DNA of 58,085 nt from an uncultured Bacteroidota bacterium (GCA_902598295.1 CACKBA010000005.1:1-58085), one strand, 5' to 3'; positions 46,163 through 57,759 are shown, numbered from the stretch's first letter. Numbers and translations are program-made. Notes: a model not told the origin generated them from the letters alone.

Positions 46163-46642
46163 ATGTCTAAATTCAAGAAAAAAGGAAGTGGTGAGTTACC
46201 AAAGATTTCAACAGCATCTTTGCCAGATATTGTTTTCATGCTTCTTTTCTTTTTTATGGTTGCTACTGTTTTAAGAGATAATACCTTACTTATTCAGAAC
46301 ACATTACCTGCTGCAGATCAGGTACAAAAATTAGATAAAAAGGACCGTGTAATATATATATATGCTGGAAAGCCAAGTTCTAGGTATCAAGACAAATATG
46401 GTAATCAGCCAAGAATACAACTTAATGACAAATTTGCTACGGTAGCTGATGTTGGAGCTTATGTATTGGCAGAAAGAGCTGCTAAAAGGGAAGAACTTCA
46501 AAATGTACTAACTACTGCACTCAAAGTAGATGGTGAAACAAAAATGGGTTTAATAAGTGACATCAAACAAGAACTTAGAAAGGTTAACGCTTTAAAAATA
46601 AATTACACCACTAGAATTGGTGATTACTCACAGAATCAATAA
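46163..46642 (+). CDS. exbD: ExbD/TolR-family protein (second copy)
   Basis: 159 residues. The helix TASLPDIVFMLLFFFMVATV carries the essential Asp22. The periplasmic domain follows, ending in a TRIGDYSQNQ tail. Two ExbD paralogues after one ExbB are usual in this phylum. It starts 2 bases after the first exbD copy. Confidence 0.87.
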   Translation: MSKFKKKGSGELPKISTASLPDIVFMLLFFFMVATVLRDNTLLIQNTLPAADQVQKLDKKDRVIYIYAGKPSSRYQDKYGNQPRIQLNDKFATVADVGAYVLAERAAKREELQNVLTTALKVDGETKMGLISDIKQELRKVNALKINYTTRIGDYSQNQ

Positions 46643-46684
46643 TTACCTACATCATACTTTTTTTATCTTTATCAAAATTACCCA

Positions 46685-47338
46685 ATGAAGATAAGATGCT
46701 TTATTTTTTACATTATACTGTTTCTCTCTCTTGACTTATTTTCACAAGAAAATCAAAAGTATTTTGAAGATCAATTTTACCTCGGTTTGGCTTACAATTC
46801 GCTTGGGGCAAAAGTTGAAGATTTTAAAGAAAATAAATTCTCTTATTCTCTTAATTATGGTTTTATCAAGGATATTCCCGTAACTAAAAATGGAAAGATT
46901 GCACTTGGATTAGGTTTAGGATTTTCACACAATTCACTCAATAATAATCTAAAGTTTAAAAATCCGGGCTTTGAGTTTCAACAAAATGTTGGCTCAATCA
47001 ATATCAACAGGTATAACTATACAGAATTCCAAATCCCTTTCGAAATCAGATGGAGAAATTCCTCCGTAGATAATTATAAATTTTGGAGAATTTATTCTGG
47101 ATTAAGATATTCTAGAGTTATTAATTCAAAATATACTTACAAGGATAATACGTTAATAAATGAAATTGATTTTTTGCCAATCAATAAGAATCAGTTGGGA
47201 TTAACTCTTAATATTGGTTTCAACACTTGGAATATTAGCCTGTACCAGTCATTAAATTCTTTTTTTAACCCAGGTTTAAACAGCAACATTAAAGATTTAA
47301 AGCAATTCAGATTGGGAATAATCTTTTACATATTATAA
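46685..47338 (+). CDS. Outer-membrane beta-barrel protein (PorT-like)
   Basis: 217 residues. The signal peptide (MKIRCFIFYIILFLSLDLFS, then QEN) is followed by alternating aromatic/glycine strands and a C-terminal FRLGIIFYIL strand ending in an aromatic/hydrophobic residue. This fits the small PorT/OMP_b-brl family. It follows exbD by 42 bases; a link with TonB uptake is suggested by position only. Confidence 0.7.
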   Translation: MKIRCFIFYIILFLSLDLFSQENQKYFEDQFYLGLAYNSLGAKVEDFKENKFSYSLNYGFIKDIPVTKNGKIALGLGLGFSHNSLNNNLKFKNPGFEFQQNVGSININRYNYTEFQIPFEIRWRNSSVDNYKFWRIYSGLRYSRVINSKYTYKDNTLINEIDFLPINKNQLGLTLNIGFNTWNISLYQSLNSFFNPGLNSNIKDLKQFRLGIIFYIL

Positions 47339-47390
47339 TCTAAGAAGGCATTTTTTTAACGAATTCTCTGAAATAGATGCTCAAAAATAT

Positions 47391-47398
47391 TATTTTTG
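47391..47398 (+). promoter_or_regulatory. Bacteroidetes-type -7 element before the TonB-dependent receptor
   Basis: TATTTTTG matches TAnnTTTG, with a leader of about 50 bases to the ATG at 47452. No -33 TTTG is evident at 17-23 bases upstream. Confidence 0.35.
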
Positions 47399-47451
47399 CA
47401 GAAATCTTTTATATTTACAGAATATAAACGACTAATATTAAATTTAAAAAT

Positions 47452-50355
47452 ATGAGAAATATTTTGTCTATGATGTTTGTATTACTAAGTACATTCATTT
47501 TCGCACAAACTAATGTAACAGGTGTGGTTGTTGATAGTAATAACACTCCTATACCTGGTGCTAATGTTGTTTTTGATGCAACGACTGGTGCAGTTGCTGA
47601 CTTTAACGGTGAGTTTTCAATTGATGTAGATGCAAAACCTCCATTTAGTTTAACTGTCTCAAGTATTGGATTTGAAACAACTTCAATAACAGTAAGTTCA
47701 TCTGATGCAACTTTTACTGTTACATTAAGTGACTCTGAGAATTTACTTGATGAGGTAGTACTGTCTGCATCACGATCTGCACAAAGTCTATTTGAGTCTC
47801 CAGTTACAATTGAGAGATTTGATTTTCAGGACATAGCTGCATCAACAGGAGCAGACTTCTATCAAAGTTTAGAACAATTGAAAGGTGTTCAAGTCATTTC
47901 CACAGGTATAATTAACCAAACCCTAAATGCGAGAGGTTTTTCAACAGCTTGGAATGAAGGTTTTGTTCAACTTGTTGATGGAATGAATAATGAGGCTCCT
48001 GGTCTAAACTTTTCTGCTGGTAACTTGGCAGGGGTAAACGAATTAGATCTTTACAATATTGAGTTCCTACCTGGTGCATCTTCTGCACTTTATGGACCTA
48101 ATGCTTATAAAGGTATTTTATCAATAAACACAAAAAACCCATTTGATTTTCAGGGATTTAGTGCCTATTTAACACAAGGTATTACTTCTCAAGACGTAGC
48201 TGGTGATAATCATTATTACGATTTCGGAATGCGTTTTGCTCATGCTTTTAACGATAAGTTTGCGGTAAAAGCAACTCTCGGATATGTTAAAGGTAAAGAT
48301 TGGGTAGCAGCAGATTATTCTGATTGGAACAGACCAAACAGTTATGTTCCAGGAACGTTGCAAGATGCTGATCCATCATTATTTCCTACCTATGATGGTA
48401 AAAATGTTTATGGAGAACAATCATCAAATTGGAACATGACAAGTATATTTACGAACTTAGTTTTACCTGGTTTAGGTGCACAATTTGGATTACCTGCGGC
48501 CCAAACAAGTTATTATGCATCATTATTTAATGCATTTGCACCAAACTACTTTGGATCTCAACAAATTATGACTACGGGATATAAGGAAATGGCTGTCGAT
48601 CCAACTGGTGATGCCTCAAACTTTAAGTTCAATATTGCTGCCCACTATCGATTTAATGGAAACTCAGAACTTAGTTACGTATTTAATAATGGTCGTGGTA
48701 ATACTGTTTTACAGGGTGCTGCTAGATATAAAATGCTTAATTTTGGTATCCAACAACACAAACTAGAGTATAAAACAAAGAATTTTACTGCTAGAGCTTA
48801 CAAAACAATAGAAAGTTCAGGTAATACTTTCCAGTTTGATGCAATGGGTGGATATTTATTTGCTGCACAACCTGGTGGTCCCGGAGCTTGGTTTGGGGGA
48901 TACTTTAACTCCTATTTCCAAACATTAGCAGGTCAAATTAATCCTAACCCGCTATTAGCAATCAATGATATGCTTGTAGGTATATTATTTTATGGAGATA
49001 CTAGTATGTATGATGCTGTGGTAAGTCCAGCTATGAACTTTAATGCACACGCTGCCGCAAGAACAGCGGCGAACGCCAATATGTTGGTTCCTGGAACTGC
49101 TGCATTTAATGCTGCTTATGATAGAATTGCCAATACACCAATTAAAGATGGTGGTGCAGTAGTATTAGATAATACAATTTCTAATAGTTTTGAAGCTAGT
49201 TATAACTTAAGTGACCTAGTAGAAGGATTTGATATGGTCGTTGGAGGTTCATTTAGAGAGTATGTTTTAAGATCAGACGGAACACTGTTTACAGATTATG
49301 ATGGTCCAATAAAAACTAATGAAACAGGAATTTTTACAAGTGTCCAAAAAGATATTTTGGATGGAGCCATAAGTTTAAATGGTGCTTTAAGATATGATAA
49401 AGCTCAAAATTATGAGGGTAGTTTTACACCTAGAGTTGGTGCCCTATTTAATTTTGCACCAAGACATAATTTAAGAGTTTCTTATCAAACAGCGATGAGA
49501 ACACCTACAATGCAAGATATGTACATTGGTTTAGATGGTGGTCCTGCAATCCTAATGGGATCTTCACCTGATAGTGTCGAAAGATTTTTTTATGAATTCC
49601 CAGATTTGGCTACAGGAGGTACTTACACCGTAACTGGTGATATGGTTATGAACAATTCATATAGGTTACAAGATTTCCAAGCAGGAAACTTTGTAGGAGC
49701 TAATCTTGACAATGTTGAACCAGAGTACGTTCAGTCTAGAGAAGTTGGTTATAGATATAACGGTAAAAGACTTTCTGTAGATATTAATGCCTATTGGGCG
49801 AAGTATCAAAACTTTATTGCTTCAAAAGAAGTACTGGTACCTTTTTATGGTAGTGTTTCAAACGGATCTGCTTTAGCAGCTATGCAGGCGGGTGATTTTG
49901 AAGTATTTAGTGTTGACAATAATACTGATGAGGTTGTTAGTACTATGGGATTAGATGTTGGTTTAGATGCAAAAGTGTTTGGTAAGTTTGATTTCGGTGC
50001 AAAATTCGCTTACAACGAAATGAATAGAAGTAATATTGATCCTGCATACTCAACTGCATTCAATACACCAAAAGTAAGAGGAAGATTGTCTCTTGGATCA
50101 ACTGAAATTGGAGACAATATAGGGTTTAATGTTTCAGCGAGTTATCACAATGCATTTTTATATGAGTCAGCGTTTGCTGATGGCATAATTCCAGCAAACT
50201 GGATATTTAATGCATCCATGAGCTTTGATGTTCCTGAATTAGACGGAAGAATCAAGGTTGGAGCAGTGAATTTAACAGGTGATGATTATATGAGTATTCC
50301 TGTGACGGGTATGGTTGGTAGTCAGTACTACGTTAAATTTACCTTGAACCCCTAA
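47452..50355 (+). CDS. TonB-dependent receptor with carboxypeptidase-like regulatory domain
   Basis: 967 residues. The signal peptide MRNILSMMFVLLSTFIFAQ is followed by a CarboxypepD_reg domain (about 23-98, VTGVVVDSNNTPIPGANVVF), then DEVVLSASR, the TonB box/plug region. The plug (about 120-225) has ALYGPNAYKGILSI, and the rest is a 22-strand-type barrel ending in SQYYVKFTLNP with an aromatic-rich last strand. The substrate is unknown. No SusD-like gene follows, so this is not a classical SusCD pair. A terminator lies directly downstream. Confidence 0.9.
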   Translation: MRNILSMMFVLLSTFIFAQTNVTGVVVDSNNTPIPGANVVFDATTGAVADFNGEFSIDVDAKPPFSLTVSSIGFETTSITVSSSDATFTVTLSDSENLLDEVVLSASRSAQSLFESPVTIERFDFQDIAASTGADFYQSLEQLKGVQVISTGIINQTLNARGFSTAWNEGFVQLVDGMNNEAPGLNFSAGNLAGVNELDLYNIEFLPGASSALYGPNAYKGILSINTKNPFDFQGFSAYLTQGITSQDVAGDNHYYDFGMRFAHAFNDKFAVKATLGYVKGKDWVAADYSDWNRPNSYVPGTLQDADPSLFPTYDGKNVYGEQSSNWNMTSIFTNLVLPGLGAQFGLPAAQTSYYASLFNAFAPNYFGSQQIMTTGYKEMAVDPTGDASNFKFNIAAHYRFNGNSELSYVFNNGRGNTVLQGAARYKMLNFGIQQHKLEYKTKNFTARAYKTIESSGNTFQFDAMGGYLFAAQPGGPGAWFGGYFNSYFQTLAGQINPNPLLAINDMLVGILFYGDTSMYDAVVSPAMNFNAHAAARTAANANMLVPGTAAFNAAYDRIANTPIKDGGAVVLDNTISNSFEASYNLSDLVEGFDMVVGGSFREYVLRSDGTLFTDYDGPIKTNETGIFTSVQKDILDGAISLNGALRYDKAQNYEGSFTPRVGALFNFAPRHNLRVSYQTAMRTPTMQDMYIGLDGGPAILMGSSPDSVERFFYEFPDLATGGTYTVTGDMVMNNSYRLQDFQAGNFVGANLDNVEPEYVQSREVGYRYNGKRLSVDINAYWAKYQNFIASKEVLVPFYGSVSNGSALAAMQAGDFEVFSVDNNTDEVVSTMGLDVGLDAKVFGKFDFGAKFAYNEMNRSNIDPAYSTAFNTPKVRGRLSLGSTEIGDNIGFNVSASYHNAFLYESAFADGIIPANWIFNASMSFDVPELDGRIKVGAVNLTGDDYMSIPVTGMVGSQYYVKFTLNP

Positions 50356-50378
50356 CATATCAACAAATAATGTTAATA

Positions 50379-50404
50379 AAGGCGCTTTTTTAAGCGCCTT
50401 TTTT
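50379..50404 (+). terminator. Intrinsic terminator after the TonB-dependent receptor
   Basis: Stem AAGGCGCTT/AAGCGCCTT (9 pairs) with a TTTT loop, followed by a T run. It lies 23 bases after the receptor stop and separates it from atpD. Confidence 0.9.
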
Positions 50405-50428
50405 ATTTGTTTTAATAAAATAAAATAA

Positions 50429-51985
<1,557 letters not shown>

Positions 51986-51989
51986 GAAT

Positions 51990-52259
51990 ATGCAATTAGA
52001 AATTGTAAGTCCTGAGAAAACTATTTTTAGTGGTGAAGCCAAATCAGTCCATTTGCCTGGCTCAGAAGGTCACTTCCAGGTTTTAAATAATCATGCACCA
52101 ATTGTATCTACACTTAAGAAAGGTGAAATTCTAATTGACGGAGTTGATAATAACCCAGAAAGTGACTTTTTAGATTTTTCAAATGGAAAGGCATCATTGG
52201 AGATAAAATCTGGAGTAGTAGAAATGAAAAAAAATAAGTTAATTATTTTGGTTGATTAA
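51990..52259 (+). CDS. atpC: ATP synthase F1 epsilon subunit (short form)
   Basis: 89 residues, beta-sandwich domain only. MQLEIVSPEKTIFSGEAKSV and GHFQVLNNHAPIVSTLKKGE are the classic N-terminal signature. The usual C-terminal helical domain (about 45 residues) is absent, so the inhibitory helix is missing. The ATG at 51990 lies 4 bases after the atpD stop. Confidence 0.92.
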   Translation: MQLEIVSPEKTIFSGEAKSVHLPGSEGHFQVLNNHAPIVSTLKKGEILIDGVDNNPESDFLDFSNGKASLEIKSGVVEMKKNKLIILVD

Positions 52260-52269
52260 TTTTTATTTT

Positions 52270-54081
52270 TTGAAAGAAAAACTAATTCTAATACTAATCT
52301 TAATTTCGCTAACGATTAGTTCCCAAACTACTCAGCAGCTTGAAGAGGTTGTTGTTTCAGACTCAAAAATCAATATTCCTTTCAGTAAAAATTTTAGGTC
52401 AATTCAACTAATTGATTCAAAAACTATCCAGGAGATTGGAGCAAGAGATGTTACGGAGTTATTACAACTTCTCACAGGAATTGATATAAGAAGAAGAGGA
52501 GTTTCTGGAACACAAGCTGACTTATACATAAGAGGAGGTGGTTTTGATCAAACATTACTACTAATTGATGGAATGAAAATGGATGATATTCAAACAGGTC
52601 ATCACACACTAAACTTACTCTTACCGGTTCAGTTAATTGAAAGAATAGAAATAATAAAAGGACCTGCTGCTAGGATTTTTGGACAAAATGCGTTTAGTGG
52701 TGCAATTAATATCATAACAAAAACCCTTAAAAAATCCAATAATAAAGTTCTTGAGATTTACGCTAACGACATCTCATACGGATCATACGACCAACTTAAC
52801 TATTCGATAAAAATGAGAACCAGTATTGAAGATAAATTCAATTCATTGATATCCTTTCATAAGGCTAAGTCTGATGGATATAGATATAATACAGACTTTA
52901 AACATGATTTTATTTTTATGAAAAATAATATAAAATCTAAAAATGGATATATTGATATCATTTCTGGATTTACAGAGAAAAAGTTTGGTGCAAATGGCTT
53001 TTATGCCAGTCCAGAGGCAATTGATCAATATGAGGAAACACAATCAAGTTTTTTTGGATTTTCAACAAAATTCAAAAAAGAAAAACTGGTAGTTAAACCT
53101 AAATTGTACTGGAGAAGAAATCAAGACGAATATGTTTACATTAGAGATAATCCCGATATATATAGAAATTTACATATCTCAAATAAAATTTATCTTGATT
53201 TGAACTTCATTAAGTTTTATGATTCAGGTAGTTTTTCAAATTTTGGTATTGATAATTCACAGTCCTATATTTCAAGCAACAATTTAGGTTCTCATAAAAG
53301 ATTTACATCAACAGTTTATTTTGACCATACATTTCATTTGATAGATGATAAACTTATTGTTTCTCCAGGATTTTCTGTCTCATATTTTTCGGACCTGTCT
53401 TTTCATTTCTTTCCTGGCATAGATTTAGGGTATCACCTTTCAGAGAAATCCAAATTGTATGCAAATTTTGGTAAAACTTATAGAATTCCAACGTACACTG
53501 ATCTTTATTATTCTGACCGAAATACCATTGGAAATCCTGATTTAGATCCAGAGCATGCTATAAGTAACGAGCTGGGGTTTAAATTTGAAAATCAGAACAT
53601 TCAACTATCATCTTCCTTTTTTCAAAGAAAGTCGACAAATATAATCGACTATGTTAAAGAAAATGAAACCGAAAAGTGGAGGGCTACTAACATCAGGAAT
53701 TTGGATACAAAAGGTTTTGATGTTGAAATAAATTATGTAAAAGTATTTAGAATTGGTTACACTTATCTTTTTGATGATTCTTATGTAAATGATATCAATT
53801 TTTCTCGTTACTCAATAAATTCACTCAAACACCAATTAACATCAAGAATATTATTGAATTATTCTAAAAGATTATCTCAAAACTTAATGCTCAAGTATGG
53901 GGAAAGGTCAGATAAGTTGAATCACTCCGTTTTGGATACAAATATTAAGTATAGCCTAGGAAGCAAAGGTTATTTATTTTTTTCTTTAAATAATATATTT
54001 GACGAGTCATATTCAGAAACCAATTTGGTACCTATGCCCGGGAGAAATTTTTTATTTGGATTTATTAACTATTTCGAGTAA
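52270..54081 (+). CDS. TonB-dependent receptor (BtuB-like size)
   Basis: 603 residues from a TTG at 52270, which gives the signal peptide MKEKLILILILISLTISSQ; a TTG at 52252 would overlap atpC. LEEVVVSD is the TonB box region, and the plug contains RRRGVSGTQADLYIRGGGFD, LLIDGMKMDDIQTGHH and IFGQNAFSGAINIIT. The C-terminal strand ends in RNFLFGFINYFE. It lacks a CarboxypepD domain. The ligand is unknown; vitamin B12 or a siderophore are possible from size alone. Its 3' end overlaps the convergent amidohydrolase by 13 bases. Confidence 0.88.
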   Translation: MKEKLILILILISLTISSQTTQQLEEVVVSDSKINIPFSKNFRSIQLIDSKTIQEIGARDVTELLQLLTGIDIRRRGVSGTQADLYIRGGGFDQTLLLIDGMKMDDIQTGHHTLNLLLPVQLIERIEIIKGPAARIFGQNAFSGAINIITKTLKKSNNKVLEIYANDISYGSYDQLNYSIKMRTSIEDKFNSLISFHKAKSDGYRYNTDFKHDFIFMKNNIKSKNGYIDIISGFTEKKFGANGFYASPEAIDQYEETQSSFFGFSTKFKKEKLVVKPKLYWRRNQDEYVYIRDNPDIYRNLHISNKIYLDLNFIKFYDSGSFSNFGIDNSQSYISSNNLGSHKRFTSTVYFDHTFHLIDDKLIVSPGFSVSYFSDLSFHFFPGIDLGYHLSEKSKLYANFGKTYRIPTYTDLYYSDRNTIGNPDLDPEHAISNELGFKFENQNIQLSSSFFQRKSTNIIDYVKENETEKWRATNIRNLDTKGFDVEINYVKVFRIGYTYLFDDSYVNDINFSRYSINSLKHQLTSRILLNYSKRLSQNLMLKYGERSDKLNHSVLDTNIKYSLGSKGYLFFSLNNIFDESYSETNLVPMPGRNFLFGFINYFE

Positions 54082-55697
54082 ACAAGTTCACCGTCAATAT
54101 AGGTTTGTATTACTTCTGTATTTGGAATTAAGTCTGCTTCTATTTCCATTATATTTTGACTTAAAACAATAAAATCTGCACTTTTCCCAACTTCCAAACT
54201 TCCTTTTTCATGCTCCTCAAAATTAAAATAAGCCCCCCATATAGTCATGCCTTTAAGCGTTTCTTCTCTTGTTAGGGAATTTTCCATTTGGAATCCATTT
54301 TCTGGATAACCGTTTAGGTCCTTCCGCTCAACTGAACTATAAAAAGTATGAAATGGATTTACTTTTTCAACGGGAAAATCAGTTCCTAGGGCTACCCTAG
54401 TAGATGCATTTAGTAAATCTCTGAAAGCATATGCTCCTTTTATTCTTGATCCTAACCTATCGTATGCCCAGTACATATCACTTGTTGCATGTGTAGGTTG
54501 AATGGATGGTAAAATTTTTTCATTATACAACTCAAATTCATTGATGTCAACAACTTGGGAATGTTCAATTCTCCAACGTGGGTCATCAATATTCCTAAGA
54601 ATTTTTTTATACTCATTTAATAGAACAGAAACAGTAGAATCTCCTATGGCATGAGTATTCATTTGAAACCCCATTTCGGCAATTTCCTTCGCATAAAACT
54701 TTAAATCTTCTGTACTTGTTCTAAGGATTCCATAATTGTGAGGATCATCACAATATGGGCTTTTCAATACAGCACCTCTTGAACCTAATGCTCCATCACC
54801 ATAAACTTTAAACGATCTAATATTTAGCCTTTTGGATTTATATATCCCTTCTTTTTTAAACTTTTCAATATTTTTTTTGGACACACTTATCATTGCATAT
54901 ATTTTAATTTTCAAATCATTGGACTTGTGTAAGCTATCAATGATAGATGTTATGTTGGTACTTAAACCTGCGTCATCAACAGTTGTTAGACCATAACTAA
55001 AACAAATTTCTTCAGCTTGTTTTAGTGCATTAATTTTTTCATTCAATGTTTTCTCAGGTAAAATTTTATCAACCAATGACATAGGACCGTCAATTAAAAC
55101 ACCAGTAGGTTTATTGTCTTTTAATAGAACAAGACCTCCACGAACCAACGTATTTTTATCAATCCCAGCTAGTTTAAGAACATTATCGTTTACAATATAT
55201 GCATGTCCATCTACTCTTTCTAGAACAACCAACTTATCTTTAAATTCCTCATTAAGTTTTGTATTTACAGGAAAACTTTTATTTTTCCAATCATTTTGAT
55301 CCCAACCTCTACCAAGTATTACGTTAGTTTGATTATTTAATTCATAGTTTTTTAATCTTTGAATAATCTCATCAAAAGATTTAGTTTCTCTTAAGTCAAC
55401 AACTTGTTGATCGAGACCAAGATTATAAAAATGACAATGTGAGTCAATAATTCCCGGTATGATGGTTTCTCCATTTAAATCAATAATTTTAGTTGAAGAA
55501 TATTTTGAGTCTAAATTTTCAACATCTATTTCTATTATTTTTCCATTATTTATAGCCATCGATTTTGCAATTGAAAAATTATTATCAACTGTGTATATTT
55601 TGGCATTTATGACTATTAGGTCAACTTCATTTTTTCCAAAACTGTAAATAAAAAAAACAGATGCTAAAAAAAAGAGTTTAAAGTTTATTGATTTCAT
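54069..55697 (-). CDS. Secreted amidohydrolase, YtcJ/Amidohydro_3 family
   Basis: 542 residues. The N-terminal signal peptide or anchor (MKSINFKLFFLASVFFIYSF) is followed by the amidohydrolase fold with IIPGIIDSHCHFYNLGL (metal His pair), HSQVVDINEFEL and LGTDFPVEKVNPFH. YtcJ-like enzymes hydrolyse N-formyl or N-acyl substrates and related amides; the substrate here is unknown. The ATG at 55697 is used. Its start overlaps recX by 20 bases, so it is translated from the same message. Confidence 0.82.
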   Translation of the reverse strand: MKSINFKLFFLASVFFIYSFGKNEVDLIVINAKIYTVDNNFSIAKSMAINNGKIIEIDVENLDSKYSSTKIIDLNGETIIPGIIDSHCHFYNLGLDQQVVDLRETKSFDEIIQRLKNYELNNQTNVILGRGWDQNDWKNKSFPVNTKLNEEFKDKLVVLERVDGHAYIVNDNVLKLAGIDKNTLVRGGLVLLKDNKPTGVLIDGPMSLVDKILPEKTLNEKINALKQAEEICFSYGLTTVDDAGLSTNITSIIDSLHKSNDLKIKIYAMISVSKKNIEKFKKEGIYKSKRLNIRSFKVYGDGALGSRGAVLKSPYCDDPHNYGILRTSTEDLKFYAKEIAEMGFQMNTHAIGDSTVSVLLNEYKKILRNIDDPRWRIEHSQVVDINEFELYNEKILPSIQPTHATSDMYWAYDRLGSRIKGAYAFRDLLNASTRVALGTDFPVEKVNPFHTFYSSVERKDLNGYPENGFQMENSLTREETLKGMTIWGAYFNFEEHEKGSLEVGKSADFIVLSQNIMEIEADLIPNTEVIQTYIDGELVYSK

Positions 55698-56139
55698 TAT
55701 AAATAATTTCGTGTTCCCAACCTCTGTAGTTAAAATAATCAAAAATTTTTTTCTTCATTATTATTTTCTTTTCATTTTTGAATTTTTTAGTTAAAAAATC
55801 AAAACGTTGTTTAAACTTTGCTTCGTAAACACTCTGATTGATTTGTTTCATAGCAATTTCAATATTCTTTTTTGATATTGATCTCTTTTTTAGTTCTAAA
55901 CTTAATCTAATTCTACCCCAATTTTTGTTTTTGAATTTTCCTCTAACAAAACTTTCTGAAAAACGTGTTTCATTTAAAAAGTCGTCTGCAATTAGTTTAC
56001 TAATTACTTCGTTGATATCTGAATTTGACGAGGTATATGTTTTAAGTTTTTTATAAACTTCTGTGTGACATCTTTCTTGGTATGAACAATAATATTCTGC
56101 TTTTCTTCGAAGTTCTGGAATACCTAAATATTTATTCAT
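55678..56139 (-). CDS. recX: Regulatory protein RecX
   Basis: 153 residues, three-helix RecX repeats: YCSYQERCHTEVYKKL at the start, LIADDFLNETRFSESFVRGKFKNKNWGR in the middle and the RGWEHEIIYNEIN end. RecX binds RecA filaments and limits recombination. The ATG at 56139 is preferred over a GTG 3 bases upstream. A terminator separates it from rng. Confidence 0.85.
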   Translation of the reverse strand: MNKYLGIPELRRKAEYYCSYQERCHTEVYKKLKTYTSSNSDINEVISKLIADDFLNETRFSESFVRGKFKNKNWGRIRLSLELKKRSISKKNIEIAMKQINQSVYEAKFKQRFDFLTKKFKNEKKIIMKKKIFDYFNYRGWEHEIIYNEINKL

Positions 56140-56155
56140 CACAAATAATATAAAA

Positions 56156-56179
56156 AAAAAGCGGCATAAGCCGCTTTTT
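56156..56179 (-). terminator. Intrinsic terminator after rng (palindromic, works both ways)
   Basis: GCGGC-ATAA-GCCGC (56161-56174) flanked by A and T runs. On the reverse strand the stem directly follows the rng stop codon and is followed by a run of T. A 5-base G/C stem with flanking A-T pairs extends it. Confidence 0.85.
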
Positions 56180-57728
56180 AATGATGATTAATCTTTCCTT
56201 TAATATTGAAAAATCTATAATGTAGGTAAGTATATGAATCTCTCGGAATTACCTTAATCCACTTTTTATACTTAAAAAACCACATTACTCTCTTAGAAAT
56301 TAAACCTTTAGTTATGTAAGCTGCTATAAATGGATGTAGATGCAACTTAAGGTTCTTTTTTGAAATGTATTTATTTCTGAGAATTTTTTCAATGGAATTA
56401 TTAATCTTATCTATAATAACAATAGGGGCTTCAATCTTTCCATTACCGTTGGGGTTATTTTCCTTAGTAGTAATATTCATTTCGGGTCTTACCCTTTGTC
56501 GAGTCATTTGTATCAACCCTATTTTACTTATAGGTAGAATTTTGTGTTTTGCTCTGTCTGATTCCATTTCAGATTTGAAATGATCAAACAACTTTTTTCT
56601 GTTCTCTACTTTAATCATATCAATAAAATCTAAAACAATTATTCCACCCATGTCTCTGAGCCTTAACTGTCTTGCAATTTCAGAAGCAGCAATTAAATTT
56701 ACCTCTAATGCTGTTTCCTCTTGATTTGAACTTTTATTAGAACGATTTCCACTATTTACATCAACAACATGAAGAGCTTCAGTATGTTCAATAATTAGGT
56801 AAGCACCCTTACTCATTGAAACTGTTCTTCCAAATGCCGATTTTATTTGACGTTCAATACTGAAATGCTCAAATATTGGAGTATCAGATTTATAATATTT
56901 AACAATTGAATTTTTACTAGGAGCAATTTGTTCGATATAATCTTTTAGCTCGTAACATAAACTCTTGTCATTACAATACACACCTTTAAATTTTTCGTCG
57001 AAAACATCTCTGAGTATAGAGGAACCTCTGTTCAATTCGCTCAGGATTCGTGAAGGTACTTTCGATCCATTAATTTTTTTACAGAGATTTATCCATTGAT
57101 TGTATAAACCCTGTAAGTCTTTACTTAATTCAGCTGTTTTTTTTCCTTGTGCAACTGTTCTGATTATAACACCAAAACCTTTTGGTCTAAATTCTTCAAT
57201 CAACTCTTTTAATCTATTCCTTTCGTCTTTACTCCTAATTTTTTGAGATACAGAAATTCTATTAGAGAAGGGAATAAGCACCAAAAATCGACCGGCAAAT
57301 GATAATTCAGAACTGATTCTTGGACCTTTTGTTGAAATTGGTTCTTTTATTATTTGAACTAATAAGTTTTGATTTGCTTTAATTACATCATCAATCTTAC
57401 CTTGTTTTTCAATTTCTTTTTCAAATTTAAATTTTTCAAGAGAGTAATTAGTGATTTTCCCATCACTAACTAACTTTGTAAATTTAATCAGAGACCTAAC
57501 TCTTGGTCCTAAATCATGATAGTGAAGAAAAGCATCTTTTTCATATCCAACATCAACAAAAGATGCATTTAAACCTGTGATTGTTTTCTTTATTTTGGAT
57601 ATAAATATATCACCAACCCCAAATTTATTATTATCTTTTTCCCTTTGTAGTTCAATGAGTCTACCATCTTGTAAAAGAGCATAATCAACAGCTGAATTAA
57701 TTGATCTTACAATTAATTCTTTATTCAC
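56178..57728 (-). CDS. rng: Ribonuclease G/E family endoribonuclease
   Basis: 516 residues, RNase G length. The S1 domain includes GDIFISKIKKTITGLNASFVDVGYEKDAFLHYHDLGP. The catalytic region has RDMGGIIVLDFIDM (the Asp pair region) and LIQMTRQRVRPE. It cuts single-stranded RNA, including rRNA precursors. The GTG at 57728 fits the family N-terminus MNKELIVRSINSAVDYALLQ. Its leader contains a 7-base-pair hairpin at 57760-57777. Confidence 0.93.
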   Translation of the reverse strand: MNKELIVRSINSAVDYALLQDGRLIELQREKDNNKFGVGDIFISKIKKTITGLNASFVDVGYEKDAFLHYHDLGPRVRSLIKFTKLVSDGKITNYSLEKFKFEKEIEKQGKIDDVIKANQNLLVQIIKEPISTKGPRISSELSFAGRFLVLIPFSNRISVSQKIRSKDERNRLKELIEEFRPKGFGVIIRTVAQGKKTAELSKDLQGLYNQWINLCKKINGSKVPSRILSELNRGSSILRDVFDEKFKGVYCNDKSLCYELKDYIEQIAPSKNSIVKYYKSDTPIFEHFSIERQIKSAFGRTVSMSKGAYLIIEHTEALHVVDVNSGNRSNKSSNQEETALEVNLIAASEIARQLRLRDMGGIIVLDFIDMIKVENRKKLFDHFKSEMESDRAKHKILPISKIGLIQMTRQRVRPEMNITTKENNPNGNGKIEAPIVIIDKINNSIEKILRNKYISKKNLKLHLHPFIAAYITKGLISKRVMWFFKYKKWIKVIPRDSYTYLHYRFFNIKGKINHH

Positions 57729-57759
57729 AATTAATAATTTAAGTTAAACTTTTTTTAAC

